Assembly (NCBI RefSeq): GCF_943913055.1
Contig: NZ_CALTWS010000081.1
Location: 1 to 10,955, forward strand
DNA: 10,955 nucleotides
Origin: an uncultured Brevundimonas sp.
GTDB lineage: Bacteria; Pseudomonadota; Alphaproteobacteria; Caulobacterales; Caulobacteraceae
Reading direction: 5' to 3'
The position numbers and the translations under genes are program-made. Within the stretch, counting starts at the first letter, position 1; every line of letters begins with the position of its first letter. Of this stretch, positions 6,245-10,955 are shown in pieces. The notes beneath the pieces are model-generated. The model made no database searches. It worked only from the letters and a program-made list of their open reading frames with translations, and had not been told where the DNA came from.

Positions 6245-7150
6245 ATGACCGACAAACCCACGCCCACCGACCCCAACATCAACGCCCTGGACATCACCGA
6301 TGCCGAGGCGGCCGAGATCAATGCGATCTCCCACCCCCTGGTCGCGGACGCGGCCCCGGATGCGAACGACGACCTGATCCAGATCGATTCGACCGTGGAC
6401 GGCACCGTCTTCGTCACCATCAACCGGCCGCAAAAGAAGAACGCCTTCGACGCCGCCACCATCGCGGCCCTGTATGAGGCGTTCGAAACCCTCCACGGGG
6501 CGGACAATGTGCGCGTGGTCTTCATTCGCGGCGCGGGCGGCACCTTCTCCGCCGGGGCGGACCTGGGCTGGATGGCTGATGCCGCACGCTGGTCCGAAAG
6601 CGACAATCGTGACGACGCCATGGGTCTGGCCAAGATGCTCAAGGCCCTGCACGACATCCCGGCCCTGACCGTGGCCCTGGTCGAGGGCGCGGCCATGGGC
6701 GGCGGAGCCGGCATCGTCGCCGCCTGCGACATGGCCGTGGCCGTCGAGGGCACGCGCTTCGCCTTCTCCGAGGTGAAGTTGGGCCTGATCCCCGCGACCA
6801 TCGCCCCGTATGTGGTGGAGGCCATCGGCAGCCGCCGTGCGCGCCAACTGTTCCTGACCGCCAACATCTTCGACGCCGACTACGCCGCACATGCCGGGCT
6901 GATCGACATGGTCCTGCCCGAAGGGTCGATGGAGGAGTTCATCTCCATGCTGACCGACAGCCTCTCCGGCAATGCGCCCGGCGCGATGGGCGACGCCAAA
7001 CGTCTGGTCAACGACGTCGCGGGCCAGAAGATCGACCACGGCCTGATGGAAGAGACCGTCAAACGCATCGCCCGCGCCCGCGTCTCGCCCGAGGGCCAGG
7101 AAGGCGTCGGGGCCTTTCTGGAGAAGCGCAAACCGAGCTGGGCTCAGTAG
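6245..7150 (+). CDS. Enoyl-CoA hydratase/isomerase family protein, probable methylglutaconyl-CoA hydratase
   Basis: 301-residue crotonase-fold protein. The core starts near residue 42 (DDLIQIDSTVDGTVFVTINR). It shows the CoA/oxyanion segment FSAGADLGWM (101-110), GGGAGIVAACDMAVA (152-166), SEVKLGLIPATIAPYV (175-190) and a typical C-terminal EGQEGVGAFLEKRKP (283-297). E176 aligns with the second catalytic Glu of mitochondrial enoyl-CoA hydratase (E164). The position of the first (E144) is Gly, as I recall for LiuC/AtuE-type bacterial enzymes. With mccB just upstream, hydration of 3-methylglutaconyl-CoA to HMG-CoA is the likely role (liuC-like). An acidic, low-complexity extension of about 41 residues precedes the core. 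No alternative in-frame start lies before the core, and a stop sits shortly upstream of the ATG, so the extension appears real. Family is confident; substrate is inferred from context. Confidence 0.88.
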   Translation: MTDKPTPTDPNINALDITDAEAAEINAISHPLVADAAPDANDDLIQIDSTVDGTVFVTINRPQKKNAFDAATIAALYEAFETLHGADNVRVVFIRGAGGTFSAGADLGWMADAARWSESDNRDDAMGLAKMLKALHDIPALTVALVEGAAMGGGAGIVAACDMAVAVEGTRFAFSEVKLGLIPATIAPYVVEAIGSRRARQLFLTANIFDADYAAHAGLIDMVLPEGSMEEFISMLTDSLSGNAPGAMGDAKRLVNDVAGQKIDHGLMEETVKRIARARVSPEGQEGVGAFLEKRKPSWAQ

Positions 7151-7156
7151 GCCGCC

Positions 7157-8473
7157 CTACTCGGACCGATAGACCTCGCCTTCCTTCATCACGAACCGGA
7201 CCCGCTCCAGTTCCGTGACGTCGCCCAGCGGGTCGCCCGATACCGCGATCAGGTCGGCCGGCATGCCGGCTGCGATCCGCCCGGCCTGATCCGATATGCG
7301 CAGATGCTCGGCCGCGCCGACCGTCGCCGCCTGCACGGCCTCCAGCGGCGTCAGCCCTGCCCGCACCAGCAGGGCGAACTCCTGGGCGTTGTCGCCGTGG
7401 GCCGAGACACCGCTGTCCGTGCCGAAGGCGATCCGCACGCCACCGTCATGCGCGCGTGTGACCATGTCCAGCATCTTCGGTCCGGCCTCCAAGGCCTTGG
7501 CCGTCTGTGCGGGCGTAAAGAAGTTGTCCGGCCCGGAGGCGATGCGCGCCACATAGTCCCCGGCCAACAGGGTCGGCACTAGCCACACCCCCTCGCGCCG
7601 CATCAGCCGGATCGACTCGGCGTCCAGATAGGTGCCGTGCTCGATAGAGTCGCCGCCTGCCCTCAGAAAGCTGTTGATTCCGTCCGCACCATGGGCATGC
7701 GCCGTGACCTGACGCCCCATCCGGTGCCCGGCCGCGACGATGGCGGCCAGTTCCTCGTCCGAGAACTGCTGGCCCAGGCCGGCTGCCGTATTGGACAGCA
7801 CCCCGCCGGTCGCCGTGATCTTGATGATATCGGCCCCGGACCGGACCTGGGTCCGCACGGCCCGCTGGCAGTCCTCGACCCCCGAACACACACTCTCCGG
7901 CGACAGGATGTGCATGACGTCCTCGCGATAGACGTTGATGTCGCCATGCCCGCCGTGGATCGACACCGCAGAGCCCGAGGCGATCACCCGCGGCCCCGGC
8001 ACGTCGCCGCGCCGGATCGCGTCGCGCAGGGCGAACACCGCCTCGTTCGAGCCGCCCAGATCAGCGACTGTCGTGAAACCCGCCATCAGGGTCCGCCGGG
8101 CATAGCGTGCGCCGACGAAGGCCTGTTCGGCATTGGACTGGGTCACCTCTTCCAGCCGCCCGTTCGGGTTCTGCTGACCCGTCAGATGCACATGGCTGTC
8201 GATCAGTCCGGGCAGCACGAATGAGTCGCGCAGGTCCACAACTCGACCTTCACCGACAAATCCGTCGCGGATTCCGACGACTTGGTTCCCTCTGATCACG
8301 ATAGTTTTATCGCGCTGCACAACACCGTTCGACGGATCGGCCAGAAGCCGCCCGACCTGGACGAAGGTCGTCGCCTCTTCCCTTGATACGGGAGCGGTCA
8401 CGGGGCTTTGCGCCGCAACGCTTGTGCTGGTCGCCAGAGCGACCGCCGTTATCATCGACGCCAGAATACGCAT
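7157..8473 (-). CDS. Secreted metal-dependent amidohydrolase, prolidase/carboxypeptidase-like
   Basis: 438 residues from the preferred ATG at 8473. An in-frame start at 8503 would add ten residues, but only the 8473 start has a strong GGGAGGGG ribosome-binding site and places a signal peptide (MRILASMITAVALATSTSVA, likely cleaved near AA-Q) at the N-terminus. Amidohydrolase-superfamily metal ligands, numbered from this start, are GLIDSHVHL (H94, H96), IKITATGG (probable carboxylated K218), TAHAHG (H259), SIEHG (H279) and FGTDSG (D353). This pattern matches binuclear enzymes annotated as Xaa-Pro dipeptidase or imidazolonepropionase-like, of which Caulobacter homologues were shown to cleave dipeptides or C-terminal residues. 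Periplasmic peptide or N-acyl amino acid hydrolysis is likely; the substrate is not known. The gene is convergent with the hydratase gene (6 bases between) and divergent from the L,D-transpeptidase gene. Confidence 0.9.
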   Translation of the reverse strand: MRILASMITAVALATSTSVAAQSPVTAPVSREEATTFVQVGRLLADPSNGVVQRDKTIVIRGNQVVGIRDGFVGEGRVVDLRDSFVLPGLIDSHVHLTGQQNPNGRLEEVTQSNAEQAFVGARYARRTLMAGFTTVADLGGSNEAVFALRDAIRRGDVPGPRVIASGSAVSIHGGHGDINVYREDVMHILSPESVCSGVEDCQRAVRTQVRSGADIIKITATGGVLSNTAAGLGQQFSDEELAAIVAAGHRMGRQVTAHAHGADGINSFLRAGGDSIEHGTYLDAESIRLMRREGVWLVPTLLAGDYVARIASGPDNFFTPAQTAKALEAGPKMLDMVTRAHDGGVRIAFGTDSGVSAHGDNAQEFALLVRAGLTPLEAVQAATVGAAEHLRISDQAGRIAAGMPADLIAVSGDPLGDVTELERVRFVMKEGEVYRSE

Positions 8474-8477
8474 GAAA

Positions 8478-8485
8478 CCCCTCCC
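8478..8485 (-). promoter_or_regulatory. Ribosome-binding site fixing the amidohydrolase start
   Basis: On the minus strand GGGAGGGG lies four bases before the ATG at 8473; the GGAG core is seven bases away. It supports the shorter protein with an intact signal peptide over the in-frame start at 8503, which would place this site inside the coding sequence. Confidence 0.75.
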
Positions 8486-8586
8486 AAGGACGGCGGCCAC
8501 CATAGCCTGCGTCAGCTTTTCGCCAAGGCCGAGGTTGAACGCCCCGACACAATTTGAAACAAACCGCCCCTCAGTTGAAACCGCAC

Positions 8587-8592
8587 GAAGGG
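8587..8592 (+). promoter_or_regulatory. Ribosome-binding site fixing the L,D-transpeptidase start
   Basis: GAAGGG lies six bases before the ATG at 8599. The alternative upstream start at 8554 is a TTG without such a site and would put fifteen residues ahead of the export signal. Confidence 0.65.
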
Positions 8593-8598
8593 CGTCGC

Positions 8599-9297
8599 AT
8601 GCGGCTGGCGAGACGAGGATTCATTCTGGGCGGTGCCGCCCTGCTGTCGGGTTGCGCAACGGCGGGTGCCGTCCAGCAGCCTCAAACGGCGGCCATCTCG
8701 ACCCCGACCGTCGTGCCGCCCCAGCCCGCCGCCCAGCCCATCGTCGTCGCGGCCAGTCAGGTCGCCCCGCCCCTCGATCCTCGCAGCATCGTCCGCAAGG
8801 ACCTCATGGACCGCGCCATGGCCGCGCTGGACATCCACCACCACAAGGTGCCGCTGCGCGACCGCATGTATCTGGTCGACTTCCAGAAATTCTCGGGCGA
8901 GGAGCGCCTGTACGAGGTCGATCTGATCGCGGGTCACGTCACCCCCCTGCGCACCAGCCACGGCCGCGGTTCCGACCCCAGCCACACCGGCTATGCCCGC
9001 CGCTTCTCCAACGAGCCCGACAGCCACATGTCCTCGCTGGGGGCCTATGCCACCGCCGGGGCCAGCTATGGCGCGCAACAGGGGCCCAACGTTCTGCTGG
9101 ACGGACTGGAATATTCCAACAACCTGGCCCGCGACCGCGCCATCATCATCCACGGTGCCGACTACGCCGATCCGGGCTTCCTGGCGCGTGAAGGCAAGCT
9201 GGGCCGCTCCTACGGCTGCTTCTCGGTCGCCCACGCCGACCTGCCGCGCTTGCGCGAGCGCATGGGCACCGGCCGCCTGCTGTTCGCCTACACCTGA
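8599..9297 (+). CDS. Tat-exported lipoprotein with murein L,D-transpeptidase (YkuD_2-type) domain
   Basis: 232 residues from the ATG at 8599. The N-terminus MRLARRGFILGGAALLSGC joins a twin-arginine pair (R5-R6), a hydrophobic stretch and a lipobox LLSGC (15-19), so C19 is probably lipidated. Ala follows at +2, consistent with outer-membrane sorting by the E. coli rule. A Pro/Ala/Gln-rich linker (about 25-60) leads to the catalytic domain. That domain ends with IIIHGADY (182-189) and GRSYGCFSV (202-210), giving H185 and nucleophile C207 of the YkuD-like HG...S-x-GC motif. The upstream HGRGSDPSHTGYARRFSN (121-138) is typical of the YkuD_2 branch. Such enzymes form or edit 3-3 peptidoglycan crosslinks or attach proteins to murein; activity here is inferred. 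The gene diverges from the amidohydrolase and converges on purD, only 15 bases between stop codons. Confidence 0.87.
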   Translation: MRLARRGFILGGAALLSGCATAGAVQQPQTAAISTPTVVPPQPAAQPIVVAASQVAPPLDPRSIVRKDLMDRAMAALDIHHHKVPLRDRMYLVDFQKFSGEERLYEVDLIAGHVTPLRTSHGRGSDPSHTGYARRFSNEPDSHMSSLGAYATAGASYGAQQGPNVLLDGLEYSNNLARDRAIIIHGADYADPGFLAREGKLGRSYGCFSVAHADLPRLRERMGTGRLLFAYT

Positions 9298-9312
9298 GCC
9301 TCTAGAGGGGAC

Positions 9313-10587
9313 CTAGTCCCGCTCCACCGCCCGCCAGCCGATGTCGGTGCGATGAAAGCCGCCGGGCCAGTCGATCTTGCGCACAGCCACATAGGCCCGC
9401 TCGCGCGCCTCGACGATGTCGCGACCCCGCGCACAGACGTTCAGCACACGCCCGCCCGCCGCGGCAAGCTGCCCGTCAGGACGACGCTTGGTACCCGCGT
9501 GGAACACCTGCACATGCGGCCCGAAATCCTGCTCGGCACCCCGGATGATCGACCCCTCCAGCGGACTGTCGGGATAGCCCTTGGCCGCCAGCACGACACA
9601 GATCACCGTGTCGGTCGAGAAGGTCGGCAATCGCGCCTGGGTCAGGTCGCCCTTGGCACAGGCCAGCAGCAGGGGCACGATATCCCCGTCCATCCGCATC
9701 ATCAGGACCTGGCATTCCGGATCGCCGAAGCGGGCATTGAACTCCACCACCTTGGGGCCATCGGCGGTCGCCATCAGCCCGGCGTACAGCACCCCGCGAT
9801 ACGGCGCGCCCTCCGCTGCCATGGCCGCGACCACCGGCTGCACGATCAGCCGCTCGGCCGCCTCGACCAGTTCGGGCGTGAAGACCGGTGCCGGCGAATA
9901 GCTGCCCATGCCGCCGGTGTTGGGGCCCAGGTCGCCGTCGAAGGCCCGCTTGTGATCCTGCGCCCCGCCCAGCAACAGGGCGCTCTGTCCGTCGCAGACA
10001 GCGAACAGCGAGCCCTCCTCGCCGTCCATGAACTCCTCGATGACCACGCGGGCCCCGGCCGTGCCGAACCGACCGCCCAGCATCCGCTCGATCTCGGCTT
10101 CGGCGTCGCGCTTGTCGGGGCTAATCGCCACGCCCTTGCCGGCGGCCAGACCGTCGGCCTTGATCACATAGGGTGGCTTGAACACCGACAGCGCCTGCCG
10201 CGCCTCGTGTAGGCGCTCATAGACTCCATAGCCGGCCGTCGGGATTTCGTGGCGTTCCATGAAGGCTTTGGAAAACGCCTTCGAGGTTTCCAGCTGCGCC
10301 GCCTTGGCACTGGGTCCGAAACACGGAATGCCCGCCGCGGCCAGGCGGTCCGCCAGACCGGCCTCCAGCGCCGTCTCCGGCCCCACGACGACCAGGTCGG
10401 CCCGCATCTCGCGCGCCAGCACCGTCAGGGCATCCGCATCGGTGACCTTCAGATCGACCCTCTCGCCCAGCGTGTCCATGCCGGGGTTACCCGGCGCTAT
10501 GACCAGCCGACGCACCAGCGGCGACTGGGCGATCTTCCAGGCCAGGGCGTGCTCGCGCCCTCCCGATCCGACGAGCAGAATATTCAT
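9313..10587 (-). CDS. purD: Phosphoribosylamine-glycine ligase (GAR synthetase)
   Basis: 424 residues, the standard length for PurD. It joins 5-phosphoribosylamine and glycine using ATP, the second step of de novo purine synthesis, in the cytoplasm. The N-terminal domain opens with MNILLVGSGGREHALAW (1-17) and includes VVVGPETALEAGLADRL (66-82). The ATP-grasp region has YVIKADGLAAGKGV (140-153), EEFMDGEEGSLF (184-195), the DHKRAFDGDLGPNTGGMG loop (211-228) and the metal/phosphate segment VVEFNARFGDPECQ (280-293). The C-terminal domain ends as expected, with GRVLNVCARG (379-388). The protein appears complete, with no missing motif. The ATG at 10587 matches the conserved start; no strong Shine-Dalgarno is visible. 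It lies 70 bases downstream of a PRC-barrel gene on the same strand. Confidence 0.97.
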   Translation of the reverse strand: MNILLVGSGGREHALAWKIAQSPLVRRLVIAPGNPGMDTLGERVDLKVTDADALTVLAREMRADLVVVGPETALEAGLADRLAAAGIPCFGPSAKAAQLETSKAFSKAFMERHEIPTAGYGVYERLHEARQALSVFKPPYVIKADGLAAGKGVAISPDKRDAEAEIERMLGGRFGTAGARVVIEEFMDGEEGSLFAVCDGQSALLLGGAQDHKRAFDGDLGPNTGGMGSYSPAPVFTPELVEAAERLIVQPVVAAMAAEGAPYRGVLYAGLMATADGPKVVEFNARFGDPECQVLMMRMDGDIVPLLLACAKGDLTQARLPTFSTDTVICVVLAAKGYPDSPLEGSIIRGAEQDFGPHVQVFHAGTKRRPDGQLAAAGGRVLNVCARGRDIVEARERAYVAVRKIDWPGGFHRTDIGWRAVERD

Positions 10588-10605
10588 GTCCGCGACATGA
10601 CCGCA

Positions 10606-10630
10606 CCTGCGAACACGGTCAAGTCGCAGG
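10606..10630. promoter_or_regulatory. Seven-base inverted repeat upstream of purD
   Basis: CCTGCGA (10606-10612) and TCGCAGG (10624-10630) are perfect complements around an 11-base spacer. The site lies 18 bases before the purD ATG and 27 bases after the PRC-barrel stop. It has no T-tract on either strand. It could be an operator or a weak intercistronic hairpin; no assignment is possible from this window. Confidence 0.4.
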
Positions 10631-10657
10631 CGCGGTTAGCGATGTCTTATGGACGGT

Positions 10658-10955
10658 TCAGCGGGCGGGCGGCGTCCAGCGCGGCAGGGCCGACAGTTGC
10701 GCCGCCGTCAGATCGGTCATCAGGTCGCGGTCGTCGGATCCATTGGTCGGGATAGGCGCGGCCCGCACATCACCGACAGGCACCACGACCTTCACATCGC
10801 CCGCACCCTCCAGTTCGACAACCAGTTGCGTCAGCTGACCCCCGGCATCCAGAACCAGCGTCTCGACATCGCCCAGATCCGTACCGTCCGCCGCGTGCAG
10901 GTCGGCATCCTCCAGTTGATCGCGGCTCATGTCGAAGGCGATGGCGGCGCGGGCC
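10658..10955 (-). CDS. PRC-barrel domain protein, 5' end beyond the window
   Basis: The frame stays open to the right edge, so the gene is probably truncated there; 98 complete codons plus the stop codon are visible. A methionine codon at 10928-10930 would give 90 residues, but no ribosome-binding site precedes it, and the residues before it (AIAFD) fit a continuing protein. The visible part has a PRC-barrel-like beta pattern: DADLHAADGTDLGDVETLVL, then LTQLVVELEG and VKVVVPVGDVR. A short tail ends DLTAAQLSALPRWTPPAR. PRC-barrel domains occur in RimM, in photosynthetic reaction-centre H subunits and in many small envelope or stress proteins. The tail resembles proteins annotated only as PRC-barrel in Caulobacterales. 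Function is unknown. A signal peptide, if any, would lie outside the window. The gene may be co-transcribed with purD. Confidence 0.72.
   Translation of the reverse strand, partial: ARAAIAFDMSRDQLEDADLHAADGTDLGDVETLVLDAGGQLTQLVVELEGAGDVKVVVPVGDVRAAPIPTNGSDDRDLMTDLTAAQLSALPRWTPPAR

Noticed and set aside
6050..7039. Minus-strand open frame of 329 codons opposite the hydratase and the end of mccB
   Set aside because: It crosses the mccB-hydratase gap antisense to both genes and has shadow-type composition.
9299..9308. Palindrome CCTCTAGAGG between the L,D-transpeptidase and purD stop codons
   Set aside because: A 10-base palindrome without loop or T-tract is too small for a terminator in this convergent gap and could be chance.
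10593..10622. Possible sigma-70-like promoter for purD (TTGACC on the minus strand, 10622-10617)
   Set aside because: The -35-like hexamer is good, but no acceptable -10 hexamer lies at 16-18 bases; the candidate ATGTCG is too poor to call.
1..10955. tRNA genes, CRISPR arrays, insertion sequences, phage or defence genes
   Set aside because: Looked for on both strands; no cloverleaf, regularly spaced repeat array, transposase, integrase or toxin-antitoxin pair was recognised. The gene content is housekeeping and envelope-related.

Overview
This 10,955-base, very GC-rich window looks like ordinary chromosome from an alphaproteobacterium of the Caulobacterales, most likely Brevundimonas or a close relative. 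That placement is inferred from base composition, the style of the encoded proteins (MetRS with HLGN and FSTSQ signatures, MccB, YkuD_2-type L,D-transpeptidase, PRC-barrel protein) and the CCTCCCC/GGGGAGG intergenic repeats. No search could be run. I see no phage, transposase, CRISPR array, tRNA or rRNA gene.

Layout from left to right: a repeat-rich leader (1-205) precedes a TerC/YjbE-family membrane protein (206-1045, +). A bidirectional terminator (1049-1076) separates it from convergent metG (1097-2803, -). Upstream of metG on the same strand lies a MATE-family exporter gene (2902-4263, -). The two are separated by a telomere-like G-tract array that also encodes the end of the MATE protein. 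A 311-base divergent region (4264-4574) holds a large inverted-repeat element. Then come mccB (4575-6182, +) and an enoyl-CoA hydratase/methylglutaconyl-CoA hydratase-like gene (6245-7150, +), a probable leucine/isovalerate catabolic operon. A secreted prolidase-like amidohydrolase (7157-8473, -) and a Tat-exported lipoprotein L,D-transpeptidase (8599-9297, +) diverge from each other. purD (9313-10587, -) follows, preceded by a PRC-barrel gene (10658-10955, -) cut by the window edge.

Functionally the genes cover translation (metG), purine synthesis (purD), leucine breakdown (mccB plus hydratase; the biotin subunit gene mccA is not here), envelope transport (TerC, MATE) and envelope peptide/murein chemistry (amidohydrolase, L,D-transpeptidase). 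Two start sites should be moved downstream from the longest open frames: the amidohydrolase to 8473 and the L,D-transpeptidase to 8599. Both choices are supported by Shine-Dalgarno sequences and export signals.

I do not see a convincing new multi-gene system. The most interesting unexplained material is intergenic: the seven-run G-tract array across the MATE stop codon, with a complementary arm next to the metG start; the 30-base inverted repeat at 4370-4507; and the related hairpin cluster at 1-144.
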